Shown here in pieces: positions 24,965 through 36,025 of a stretch of 64,000 bases of DNA. Position 1 is the stretch's first letter. Every line of letters begins with the position of its first letter. The DNA is taken from NCBI GenBank assembly GCA_029255685.2, contig CM055319.2, forward strand, positions 25,887,568-25,951,567, read 5' to 3'. The notes below the pieces were generated by a model. It saw nothing but the letters and a program-made list of their open reading frames with translations, did no database searches and was not told the origin of the DNA. The stretch comes from Silene conica. Lineage: Eukaryota; Streptophyta; Magnoliopsida; Caryophyllales; Caryophyllaceae. A program made the position numbers and the translations under genes.

Positions 24965-27900
24965 TCAACCCGGGGGAGGCTGTCTTCGGCGCCGAGGAGT
25001 TCTTGGTGTTGTTCCCATCAAAGTATGCCATCGTTCGATGTTCGACGTGTACAAATCGGCATAATGTGCAACTGCATCTTCTCTTACCCACGCCCAACAA
25101 AGATCGATCGGTGGCATGGGTGCTTCGCTCAGTGGGCCACTGTAGTGCAATCTCATCCAATGGTCATGGTAGTGTACGATCCACATGACACCGTACGGCC
25201 TCGACTCGTGACCCGTGGCCCTCAGCGGTAAGAATGTATAACAATTCCAATTCCTGACTCCTTTGTGGACGTGTTGCCCGATACAACAGATAGTCCAGTT
25301 AAACAACGACGCAAAGACAGTCAAATACTCGGAAGACATCCAATGATGTTCACCGCAACCCCCGCTACCCGTAAACTCGATAGCCCTCAAGGTATGATCC
25401 CATCTGCTCAAAAGCGGAGGCGTGCGAGGAGACTCATCAAACAATGTCTTGTACACATCGTTTCCCTGAAGCTCTCTAAGACACCACGCTCTCATGACCA
25501 AGTGGTCCTGTTCTCGACCCCGGGCGGCATGCGATAACACCCTATAACCACAATGACCATCAGCAACAACATCAGCCTAACCATCAAAGTGTGCCCATAA
25601 GTCTTGGGGGACTGCATATTTTTTTGCCCAAGAACACAAAGGTCCCGTTGTGTAACCGACCTCCAATGGTGCACCAACAGGTCCATCTCCGAAATCAGAC
25701 ACCGTACTGACAGAAGTTGTCGTCGAAGGGCTGGAAAAAAACTTGGCAGATCTACGGGCAGCATGCTCAAAAGCGGACTTGTTCCGAGTAGTGGAACCCC
25801 TCGGTCTCCCGTTAGGGTTTTCTCGAACCTCAGGTGGATGAATATTTTCATCTGCCGGGTGGAGACCATCTCGAAGTTTCTCAATGATTACCCGTCTCTT
25901 CGCCGGATCGACCCCTCTAGCTTGCTCTATAAGAGCATCAAACTCATCATCATCGGTCTTCGGCCTATATTCGGGACTGTCGTACACCAAAATCCTCCAA
26001 AACAAGTGGACATCCTGAACATGGAGCCTCCTACGGTTTCTTTGCATCAGAATCATAATGCAGGCACAAGGCAACCCGTGTGTAGTCTGTATCGCACATC
26101 CAAAATTCTCTTCAAGCCCGTTCCCCAACTCAATCCCTCTCCTAAACTCATCTTCCAGTAACCTAATGGCTTTGATAGACACATGATTTCGCAATAAGGA
26201 GAAAAAGGGTCCAACACTTACAGAGTTGGTCAACGACGTCTGTAACTCATGTCGAATCTTGGAGTGTTGAGCTTCAAGCATGCCGTGAATACGAGTCCAC
26301 ATAGTGTCGAGGTTTAAGTTTTGACTCTTCAACCAAGCTTTAAGGAGGGCATGACACGACTCTACCCGGGAAGTGGCCGTGTTACCGAGATGAAAGTATT
26401 CGTTCGTATAGAAAACAACGAACTTCTTCTTGTAATGCGCCCATGTTCTCTGCACATAATCAGCCAATTGTACCCAAGTTTCAGAAAAGGCTTCCATGCT
26501 CTCTCAAACTCACTTTGTGTGCTTGCATTGATGACCCGGTACCAACCCGTTTCCTTACTATGCAATATCATGTCTTTGTACATCATCATCTTTCTTGAAT
26601 TTTTTACTCTGGTCTCAATGGCTTTGTTCACATGCCAACGACACAAAATGTGAGAAGTGTCCGGATAGAGGTCCTTAATAGCCCGGATCAAGCCCAACTC
26701 TCGGTCAGTGACAAGAGTAGGCATAGGTGACGCCCCCAGAAGCAGCTCCTCTAATCTCCGCAACATCCACCCATAAGATGTATCATTTTCAGACGGAAGG
26801 AGAACAGTGGCAATTAAGAAGGAGGATCCGACCGGTGTAACGCCAACTATCTCAATAAGTGCAATCTTCAAAACATTGGTCGAGTAGGTGGCGTCGATAA
26901 GAGCGACATATGGGTAAGCGCGGAATAGTTTGACGGATTCCGGATGACACATAAACACATGAGTCAACTCTTTCGTATCGGGGTCTGATTCGTGCCACTC
27001 CACATATTGGGCAGCAACTGCTACAGCCAACACTTGTTGAGCGGGATTCCTACTTTCTCTCATCTCGCGCCGAACCTTGTTCGACTCGCTATAAATTTGG
27101 GTGCTACTTGGTTGGGGTTTTTCCGGGGTCCTTTTATGAAGAGCGTTTTTGATATCCCTCGGCGAAATATTAGCCCGGACTTGTTGCCTCACAAATTCTT
27201 TCTCTTCGGCATCCAAGCGGGCAAAATGTCTATCCCCATCTTTATAGGTCGCTAGTTCGTGGTTGTGAAAACCCGCGTTAGTCGAAGTAATTACGTACCA
27301 AGCAATCGTGGGATTCCCATCATCGAAATGAGCGTACTTCTGCACCGCTCGAATCCTAAACGAACATCCGCACTTAGCCGACCCTCTCTTCGTAGACTTC
27401 CCCGGATTCTCAGGATCGATCTTCTTTTTGGTTCGGCCGTACCTTGAACAACGGAAGTACGACCCAAGCAACTCCCGGTCTTTGCGATTTTTCGGCCCAT
27501 TTGATGCCTTCACTAAGGCAAAACCATTATCCATAGCAACTTTTTGAGCCCAGTCAAACGCCTCATCCCGACTTTCAAAAGATATATCCGTCTCAAATAA
27601 TCGGTTGTAATCAACCCCATTTCCACCAAATTTCTCAAAACGAATCCTGTTAATACGCAAAATTGGTAAGGATTATATTAAAAAATATTAAAAACCACTT
27701 AATTTTTGTTAAAAACTGAGTAAAAATAACGGAAAGTAAAGGTCTTGTAAACCACACGTCCAAGCATGGTCTGGACGTGAATAGTGCACGTCCAAACCAT
27801 GCATGGACGTGTACTATTCACGTCCAGGCATGGTATGGACGTGCACTATTCACGTCCAGACCGTGCATGGACGTCCAGGATTAACGTCCATGCACGGTCT

Positions 27901-28216
27901 GGACATGAATAGTGCACGTCCATACCATGCCTGGACGTGAATAGTACACGTCCATGCATGGTTTGGACGTGCACTATTCACGTCCAGACCATGCTTGGAC
28001 GTGTGGTTTGGCCGTCCTTTCCACGCGAGGACGGTCATTTTTCAAGTCCTTTGCAAAAATACGATTGATTTTACGTAGTCTAATTCAATGGCTTCTACGT
28101 CTAATTCAACCTAATTTCTACTAAAGGGCTAAAACATTAATTCAACAAAAATTAATTGAAAAAAAAAAATTAAGATTTTAAATACTTACCGATGAATCGT
28201 TGTCGTCGTTTGACAT
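24965..28216 (-). pseudogene. FAR1-type MULE transposase fused to an OTU-like cysteine protease
   Basis: A probable first exon at 28190-28216 (MSNDDNDSS, then gtaagt) is followed by an intron holding the right palindrome array. The main exon starts after ttaacag near 27648; the splice phase does not join cleanly. Domains in order: a FAR1/WRKY-GCM1-like zinc region (about 27600-27330), the MULE transposase core with DATYSTN and LVTDRELGLIRAI then CRWHVNKAI (about 26920-26620), a SWIM-type finger around HGLPCAC (about 26070), and a C-terminal OTU-like domain with DGHCGYRVLSHA (catalytic Asp/Cys) and HWMRLHY (candidate His). Two defects: a frame change near 26500 and a single in-frame TAG at 25575-25577, just before the OTU domain. 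Fusion of a MULE transposase to a cysteine protease is an established theme in plants; the OTU assignment rests on motifs only. Confidence 0.8.
27751..28036 (+). repeat. right ACGTCC palindrome array, about nine units
   Basis: Direct units of about 32 bp contain GGACGTG(C/A)ACTATTCACGTCC or the reverse, with linkers such as aggcatggta. The core matches the left array (GGACGTG/CACGTCC), but spacer and linker differ, so the two arrays expanded separately. The array lies in the presumed first intron of the transposase gene. Confidence 0.9.
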
Positions 28217-29040
28217 TGAATCGTTGTCGTTGTTTGATGTTGTTGATCGATGTTGAAACCGTTTTTTTGATTTTATGTTGTTTTTGTTGAGAGAGTTTCA
28301 GAGAAAAGAAGGTAGAGAGATAAAGAGAAAAGGGCATGCTATGTCTTTTTTATAGAAAACGCCGACGATTTTTCGCAAAACGCCGACGACCTTTCGCAAC
28401 CCCCTTTAATAATGATATAATAAATTTTAATAATCAAATGAACAATCAATAGTAATGGTGTCGTGGTTAACTAATTAGTCTAGTACCTTGAAGTTCAAGG
28501 ATCAATCCTCTCAACAAGCGATTTTTAAGATGGCCCAAAAATAGTTTTCTGAATAAAAATTTCATCAGCAAGATTTGAACCTGAGTCTCCTTTGCAATAG
28601 GACAATACTCTACCACTTAGGCTACAAAGTTATTTTGACATTTATTGACAGTTACATATAATTATTTTCTAAAACTCGGGGGAGGGCACGTGCCCGCCCT
28701 TTCCCTCCCCCAGATCCGCCCCTGTATAAAAACAACGCATTAACTCAACGTTATAGAAAATAAACACATTTTTATTTAAGACGGTTAAATATATATATAT
28801 GTGTATGGTGAACAAAACAAAATAATAACATTATGCATATGAAAAGTAAAATATTTGTCCTATATGCCCAAAGAATAAATATTGACCGTTTTAAAATTAA
28901 AACGGATAATAGTTAATAAAAATATGTAAACATCTAAATATTATATTTACGGTTTAAACCTAAGTTCTCAAATATCATAATTAACCCAAATTATTATTGG
29001 TCGACCCTCTAACTACAAAAAAACACCAATCATAAAATAT

Positions 29041-29325
29041 AAACTCCGACCCTCTAACTACCCGAAAAAATTATCACCATATATGGAGTTGATTTTTTCC
29101 ACATGAAAAATAATTATTCATAATTTTTTTTATCTCCGATAGTTAATTTTAGTTCATCATTTTTTGTTCTTTTTATCGAGATAAACTCCGACCCTCTAAC
29201 TACCCAAAAAAATTATCACCATATATGAAGTTGATTTTTTCCACATGCAAAATAATTATTCATAATTTTTTTTTATCTCCGATAGTTAATTTTAGTTGAT
29301 CATTTTTTGTTCTTTTTATCGAGAT
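29041..29325 (+). repeat. 142-bp tandem duplication
   Basis: Two adjacent, nearly identical units start aaactccgaccctctaacta at 29041 and 29183. Just upstream (about 29000) the phrase gaccctctaactac occurs once more. The wider stretch 28733-29750 is AT-rich and otherwise featureless. Confidence 0.85.
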
Positions 29326-29750
29326 ATTATAATCTGGCTCTTTGTGTTAGATTTGGTGTATAATTATATAATTTGCTTGTCTATATTTTATTTATTATTA
29401 TTCATTAAGGTTGTTATTTTTACTTTATTAATTTGAAATTTATTAATTCGTAGTCTTTGAACATATGCATTTTGTACAATTTTCGTTTTTTTTTTATTTT
29501 AAATTTTTTGTTTGCATAAATTTTTCTGTAAATAAACTTTTTAACATAAACTTAATATACGAATACGAATATTTTGGAATCAAAAATTTGTAAAATAGAA
29601 CGCAAATGAATTTGGAGGAGAAAGTAACTAAAGGAAAGAAATTGATGGTGGGCCCATCTACCTCAAATTAAGAAACCAATTAGAAACCTTGAAATGTCCT
29701 TCCTTTTATAGAAAGAGGATATTAAGAACTGTTATTTTAATTAAAAAGTC

Positions 29751-30008
29751 CTCCCTCCATTCTTTTTATATCACCCCATTTCTTTTTACACGTTTGTCAA
29801 TACTCATTTTGTTTCGATTATATCTTTAGCTACATACTACTAAAAATTATAAAATTTTGATATTCTTAATCCTCTTATCAAGACAAATTAAAAAAGATCT
29901 CACATGAGTATATTTCCGTGAACGGATTGAGAGAAAACTGACGTTGAATACTCGATTGTGAATAGTGTCTAAAAGGGGAATGAGGTGATATAAAAAGAAT
30001 GGAGGGAG
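29751..30008. mobile_element. Stowaway-like MITE (258 bp)
   Basis: Inverted ends CTCCCTCCATTCTTTTTATA and its near-perfect complement at 29985-30008. CTCCCTCC ends are typical of Tc1/mariner-related Stowaway MITEs. A TA follows on the right, but the left flank is TC, so the duplication is degraded. Confidence 0.75.
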
Positions 30009-31103
30009 TATAAGGTACATTTAAGCTAATTTTTTGTCCTTTTACTCAAGAAAATTAAATTATGATCTGAAACTGAACTAAATTGGTATTGTCCTGACCC
30101 AAACTGCACCCGACTTGAACTAATTTAAACCGATTCAAAACCGAACTGAGTGACCCGTTTGCCATGTTTAAATTTCACAAATCACAATAAACATAGAGAT
30201 GACGGTTTCTTATATTATTGATAAATAATTTCTACGTACACTTCACGTGTTTCTCTCGATACATCACTGTTACCCTTTTTTCCTTAAAATTGTATGAGTA
30301 TATTACTTATACAAATAAATGTTCTCAGGGGTCCTGATATATACATATTAAGTTTTTTTTTTCTTTTTTTTCTTTTTAAACTCTAAAAGAACTAGACTGT
30401 ATTCTTCCACCCATGAATTTTTTCCCACTAACGCAAATGCTCAAATTTGGATTTATAAATGTCAATCTCCACATTCAAATCAAAATGCACCATTCTCTTT
30501 TAAACATTTGTCAATGTACAATTTGCATCTGGAAGAGTTTTTTTTCCAAAATAGACGATTTTCACTATTTAAATAACGAAATAGGTAACTTTTGAAATTT
30601 ATTACCAAAAATGGGTCAACGTCATCACCGAAACTAGGCTAGTATTGAAATCGCTCACTCGGTGAGCGACCAAACCAAAATTCTAAAGTTATGGATCCAA
30701 ACCTGGGTTTGGTGTTTTAGGCCACAATTCTATGATTGAATTAATAGTTTGAGAAACCAATAATATATTTGAATAGGAACAAAAAAGTATAATAATATTT
30801 TCACTAATAATAAACAATTTTTCAAAAAGTTAAAATATGGTCGACTACAAGCCTACAACACCTTATAACTTATATGATTCCACGTTTTTACTTTTATTCA
30901 ATGAAATAATTTAGCTTTTTTTAAAAGAAAAAAACCGCTCTTAAAGTTTCTAACTTCAATGATAAGCTACATCCTTATAATTTTGCAAATATTGCAAACA
31001 AGCCTCTAGAGATAAATCATTGCAGTATACTTTTTTGCCTTAAATAGTTAAATTGAATTGAATAAAAGTGAGTTGAATAAAAGTGAATTGAATAAAACTT
31101 AGG
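30009..31103. other. no recognisable gene
   Basis: AT-rich sequence with poly-T tracts. A small perfect hairpin lies at 30651-30669: tcgctcac, loop tcg, gtgagcga. Confidence 0.4.
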
Positions 31104-31112
31104 TAAACATAA

Positions 31113-32120
31113 GAGAAAATTGTTGATTACAGCCTTATAAAAACCACTTTTTGAAACTTACAGCCTTATTAATTTTTTTTTGAAACTTACAGCCATAATA
31201 TTAATTCTGATCAAAACTTACAGTCAAAACATTACCTCCGACGGAAAACCAATGCCAAAATGGATTTTTCGTGACTTAAGTTTAATTTTTAAGACTAAAA
31301 TACCCTTACCCCTTCACCCCTTCACCCCTTATATTCTCTATACTCTTCAACCTTCATCTCTAAATCAGATTACCCACCTCCATATTTCCATTTGTTCAAC
31401 AAATTTTCTCTTTTCTTAATCTCTTTTCTAACTCTTCATTTGTTCAACAATTTCTCTAATTCACCCCTTTTCTTCAAATTCTATCATAATTCTATATTGG
31501 AGTATGTCTAATTTCTGTTAAAATTAAGCTCATAAATTTTCCCCAAATTCAAAAAAACTAGGGTTCTTCAATTTTAGCAATATTAAAAACAAAATTCTGG
31601 GTATAAACCCTAAATCTAATTCAATCAGTTCAACTAATTCAATAAATTGGGGATAATTTCGACATAACAGTAACATCATCAACAATAACAAATTTAAGAT
31701 AAATTTAAGAGAAAATAATGTAAAAATACTTACCATTTGCCTTAGAACCATCAGATGAGCGCACGATTCTTTTGCTCATGATCAGATTGCGTTTATTGAC
31801 AATAGATTGATTTAATATACTGCAAAATTAGGGTAAGATTAGGGGAAATTTGGGGGAAATTTGGGAGAAGCGAAAAAGGAGAGGGTTTTGGGGTAAATAG
31901 ATAAGGTAAATTAAATGTTAACACGAAATGGTAATAGTAATAGACAACAATATATAGATAAGGGCATATCGGTCATTTTTTGACAAAATTGGCCGGAAAC
32001 ATGGTTTTGAAGCAATTTTCAAAGAAAACTAGTATTATGGCTGTAAGTTTCAAAAAAAATTTAATAAGACTGTAAGTTTCAAAAAGTGGTTTTTATAAGG
32101 CTGCAATCAACAATTTTCTC
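31113..32120. mobile_element. non-autonomous MULE (1008 bp), possible Pack-MULE
   Basis: Long inverted ends of about 90 bp start GAGAAAATTGTTGATT and include aaccactttttgaaacttac. They are flanked by a perfect 9-bp duplication TAAACATAA (31104-31112 and 32121-32129), diagnostic of Mutator-like elements. The interior has no long ORF. It contains CT-rich, UTR-like sequence and 'ctagggttcttcaatttt', which could be a captured gene fragment, but I cannot name a donor. Confidence 0.85.
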
Positions 32121-32490
32121 TAAACATAATTGATATTAAGATATAAATCAAATTTGTGGAAATTGAAAAGGGTTTGTTCCCAAATAAATAAAAATATGAA
32201 AAAGGGTGCAGCCAAAATTCCCAGTCCGAGGATGGTACATCGGATGTATTACATCCGAGGGTATAAGGGTCTTTTTACCTATTTATTTTACTAAAAAAAA
32301 AAAAAAAAGAAAAAAAAACTAATCAAACGTGGGAAAGCAGGAGAACATGGAAAATTGGAAAATAATGTCAAACATGATTGAAGTTAGTTATCACCAACAA
32401 AACAAAAAATCATTTCCATTATTCTAATCTTTGTTTTCTTTAATCCAACACAATAAAATCAAGATTTAATTTACTATAATATTTATCAAT

Positions 32491-33823
32491 GGCAGAAGAT
32501 TCAACAAGTTTTGTGCAATTATTATCAAGTAACAATATGCAAATGACGGAATCATCAACGGTTGATTGACAAATGATTGATGCGTCTACTATTGTTGACG
32601 AATTTCGTGTAGAAGAAGCTGTAAATCAGAGTTCTCACCCAATAGGTAAATCTAATATTCAAAATTATTTACGTATACTGATTTTTATTATTTGAAAATT
32701 AGAGATAATTCAATGATAGTGCTCAGAAAGTTTGTTAAATGCTCCGAAATTTTGGGGAAAGTGCTCAAAACGAGAGTTTTGTTAAATGTTTGGTAAGCTA
32801 ATAAAATATAGTACAATACTCAAAACCCATATTAGCTAATAAAATTCAATAATGATGCTCGAAATTAAAGTAAGCTGCTCTAAAAACATGTTATGCTCAA
32901 AAAGTATTATACGATGCTCGAAAACCATGTTAGCTAATGAACTTAAATAATGATGCTCAAAAATATAGTACGCTGCTCGAAAACCGTGTTATGCTCAAAA
33001 AATATAGTGCAATGATCGAAAACCATGTTAGCTCATAAACTTCAAGGACGATGCTCAAAAATATAGTGTGCAGCTCCAAAACCGTATTATGCTGAAAAAA
33101 TATAGTACTATGCTCTAAAATCAAATTTGCTTAGATGATTTAACGATGATGCTCTGAAACTTTGTAGAGATGCTCTGAAATTTAGTACAATACTCAAAAC
33201 CCATATGCTCAAAAAGTATTATACAATGCTCGAAAACCATGTTAGCTAATAAACTTAAATAATGATGCTCAAAAATACAGTATGCTGCTCAAAAACCGTG
33301 TTATGCTCAAAAAATATAGTATAATGATCGAAAACCATGTTAGCTCATAAACTTTAACGACAATGCTCAAAAATATAGTGTGCTGCTCCAAAACCGTATT
33401 ATGCTCAAAAAATATAATACAATGCTCTAAAATTGAATTTGCTTAGATAATTTAACGATGATGCTCTGAAACTTTGTAGAGATGCTCTGAAATTTTGGCC
33501 ACTCATAGTTAATGATGATTTAGGTCAATATTCGTTGTTATTGTTGTACTTAATAGTTATTTTATTTACATATTTTGTCGGCTACTATATTTTCAGATTC
33601 TATTGGCGAAAATGTATGGGTCGAGGCTAAGGAATCTGATTTGATTGGGCTCACAGTTGATACCGAGGATGATGCTCGCGGAAAACACAAGGCTGTTGCA
33701 ACTCGTGAACAGAAAAAATCGACTGTTTATACAGTTGTGGAGGACGACATTTCTAGATATGGAGTCAATAGTGTCCCTTCACACATAGGACTTGAAGAAA
33801 TATTAATGGCTCCAAGTGATTAG
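32491..33823 (+). pseudogene. two-exon gene relic inside the MULE-like element
   Basis: Exon 1 (32491-32645) begins MAEDSTSFVQLLSSNN but has an in-frame TGA after about 26 codons, then continues open (MIDASTIVDEFRVEEAVN...) to a gtaaat donor. Exon 2 (33597-33823) follows a tttcag acceptor in the same frame (DSIGENVWVEAKESD...) and ends LEEILMAPSD. The product is acidic, about 125 residues, and unrecognised. The intron is almost entirely TGCTC-motif repeat. Partial copies of exon 1 recur near the right end (36411-36530). Without the stop it could be the amino-terminal part of a FAR1-like protein, but that is a guess. Confidence 0.5.
32705..33490 (+). repeat. TGCTC-motif array, left block
   Basis: Dozens of direct copies of (a)tgctc(a/g/t)aaa at irregular 12-40 bp spacing. 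They are organised in a longer repeating phrase of roughly 290 bp that contains aaccatgttagct and gtgttatgctcaaaa. The block fills the intron of the gene relic. Confidence 0.85.
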
Positions 33824-34009
33824 CATTTTTTGAATTATTTTTTACGACTCGACATTGTGTATTTTTATTCATTCTGATGCACATAAAGTTTAGACAAATG
33901 CTCAACATGTTTACAAACATGACCAATAAAAAACTTGCCTTTATTCTGTTGTTGGTAATGCTTATTAATTTGACAATTGGTCGTACGATAGTTTTACGTG
34001 TAAAAAAAT

Positions 34010-35350
34010 TAGTATGCTCAGAAAGTATAGTACAATGCTAAAAACCACGTTAGCTCAGAAACTTCAATCATAATGCGAAAAAATATAGGAATGCTAAAAA
34101 AATATAGAACAATGCTCTAGAACAACATTAACTTAGATACTTGAATGATGATGCTCAGAAGGTTTGTTACATGCTCTGAAAGTTTGGTGTAATGCTCAAA
34201 ATGAGAGTTGCCAAATGTCAGAAACTTCAATATTCCTACTCATCAAATATAGTACATACAAAACTCTATAATGCTCAGAAACTTCAATGCCGATGCTCAA
34301 AAATATTGAACAATGCTCTAAAACTGTGTTATGCTCAAAAAATATAGATCAATACTCTAAAACTGTGTTATTTTCAACAAATATAGAACAATGCTCTAAA
34401 ACTGCATTAGCTTAGATAATTCAATAAGGATACTCAAAAAGTTTGTTAAATGCTCTGAAAGTTTGGAGTAATGCTCAAAGCAATAGTTCTGTCAGATGCT
34501 CAAAACTTTAACGTTGATGCTCAGAAAATATAGTGATGATAATATTTTATGCTCAGAAAAATAGAACAATGCTAAAAAAATGTGTGATGCTCAAAAAATA
34601 GAACAATGCTCTAAAACTGTGTTATGCTCAAAAAATATAGAACAATGCTCTAAAACTGAATTAGCTTAGATATTTTAATACGCATGCTCAAAAAGTTTGT
34701 TAAATGCTCAAAAACTGTGTTATGCTAAAAAAAAAATAGAACAATGCTCTAAAACTATGTTATGCTCAAAAAAATATAGAACAATGCTCTAGAACTGCAT
34801 TAGCTTAGATATTTCAATACGGATGCTCAAAAGTTTGTTAAATGCTCTGAAAGTTTGGTGTAATGCTTAAGGTAAGAGTTCTGTCAAATGCTCAGAAACG
34901 TTAATGTTGATGCTCAAAAAATATTTTACATAAAACTAAAATTAAATATTATACTAAAACTGGTAGATAATGCTCAAAAAGTTCAATGATGTCTAGGAAT
35001 AAATATTCTCATATTGATGAGAAAGACAATGTTTTATGTGTTGACACAAATCCACAATGTCATTAGTATTTACACAATTCTAGGCTTTACATGATAATAT
35101 TTTCTCTTCAACTAAGTACATTTTTCTGTACTTGTACGAGATAACACTTCTGTTTTCAACCCATTCTTCTCGAAATTCACAATGTCATACGCGTACTTGA
35201 CTCGCAAATTTTGCAAAGCTTTAACCTGAAAGAAGGAAAATTAAACATAGTTAAATACTAAGTACTCAAAAAAATTCTAATAATGCTCAAAAAGTCTAAT
35301 AAATTTGATCAAATTCTCCACTATACTAAAACTAGTAATGCTCAAAGCTT
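34010..35350 (+). repeat. TGCTC-motif array, right block
   Basis: Continuation of the same motif (atgctc followed by A-rich sequence) in the same orientation after exon 2, running into the minus-strand exons. Phrases such as aacaatgctctaaaactg recur many times. Together with the left block the motif covers about 2 kb. Confidence 0.85.
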
Positions 35351-35487
35351 AAAAGATTTTCTGTATAACAATTTTTTTACGTGGCTAAAAATAAATCTCC
35401 CTGATCGACATTAATTACCTCATAGTAGCTTCGTCTGCCTTCTTTTTTCTTGTATAGTAAAACAAGATCTTTTTCTTTCTTTTCTCC
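35113..35487 (-). pseudogene. C-terminal exons of an unknown lysine-rich protein
   Basis: On the minus strand, exon 35487-35419 (GEKKEKDLVLLYKKKEGRRS...) and exon 35225-35113 (VKALQNLRVKYAYDIVNFEK...) have consensus borders, share phase 0 and end in TAG. A further exon-like piece lies near 35640-35580 and is partly duplicated. No start is visible. The product is unrecognised; it converges with the plus-strand relic and may be the second gene of the element. Confidence 0.35.
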
Positions 35488-35867
35488 CTGATAGCATATA
35501 ATCAATCAAAAAATTTATTTAGCTCTTTACATTTGCATAATAAAGAAAGTAATACGGTGAAATAAGAAGACACTTCTAACCTTCTACAATATGGAATGCC
35601 ACACTCTGTACTCATTACTGCTCCAATTGAAACGCCACACTCGGTACTCATTACTGCTCCAATTACAAAGATGAGTTTTTCTCATGCTCGGATTTTAGGC
35701 CCTGCTGAGTGATAAAGCAACAATGTAAAATGTTCATACTCTTTTTACCAAGCACTCCCTATATATCTACAAGAGTCATTTGGGTGAGAGGTGGTTTGAC
35801 CCAATTTACCCAGTAGCTTCCATCTCGAAAGCTGACCCAATATCTAATGTGAGTATGTGACAGTCTA

Positions 35868-36025
35868 ATTTCAATCACAAATTCTCATTTGTGACGGTAA
35901 TATCCGTCACAAACTTGTGACGGGTTTTTGTTTTAACTTCGCAAAAATTGATATTTGACCCATCGCAAGTTGTGACAGGTATATCCGTCGTAAGTTGTGA
36001 CGGGTGTATCCGTCACACGAGAGAT
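35868..36025. repeat. CACTA-end-like sequence
   Basis: Alternating tgtgacgg and ccgtcac motifs (for example tttgtgacggtaatatccgt) resemble the subterminal repeats of plant CACTA elements and the fragment at 44391-44663. No CACTA terminus or 3-bp duplication is visible. Confidence 0.4.

Larger units (their letters stand above)
23441..28404 (-). mobile_element. MULE with transposase-OTU gene, accessory ORF and ACGTCC arrays
   Basis: Terminal inverted repeats of about 50 bp (left 23441-23492; right 28355-28404) share the core gcgaaa(a/g)(a/g)tcgtcg(a/g)cg, itself present twice in each end. A duplication TTTAATAA flanks the element (23433-23440 and 28405-28412), or 9 bp with one mismatch. Two transcription units converge from the ends: the large minus-strand transposase gene and a small plus-strand ORF (24212-24643). 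Each is preceded by an apparent intron filled with GGACGTG...CACGTCC palindromes. The element is broken, with a frameshift and an in-frame stop, but is otherwise near full length. Confidence 0.85.
23062..28724. mobile_element. short non-autonomous hAT element split by a MULE
   Basis: Ends CAGTGGCGGAT and (reverse complement) CAGGGGCGGAT are flanked by a perfect 8-bp duplication TATAAAAA (23054-23061 and 28725-28732), as expected for hAT elements. Once the nested MULE (23441-28404) and one copy of its duplication are removed, the hAT element is about 0.7 kb with no coding capacity. The right part (about 28570-28625) contains an anti-sense B-box-like tract (gatttgaacc), not a real tRNA. Confidence 0.8.

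Noticed and set aside
25604..26161. Plus-strand ORF of 185 residues
   Set aside because: Antisense to the conserved MULE transposase/SWIM/OTU coding region.
28570..28625. tRNA-like sequence (antisense B-box gatttgaacc and anticodon-like region)
   Set aside because: No cloverleaf can be drawn; it sits inside the hAT element and is a known kind of look-alike.
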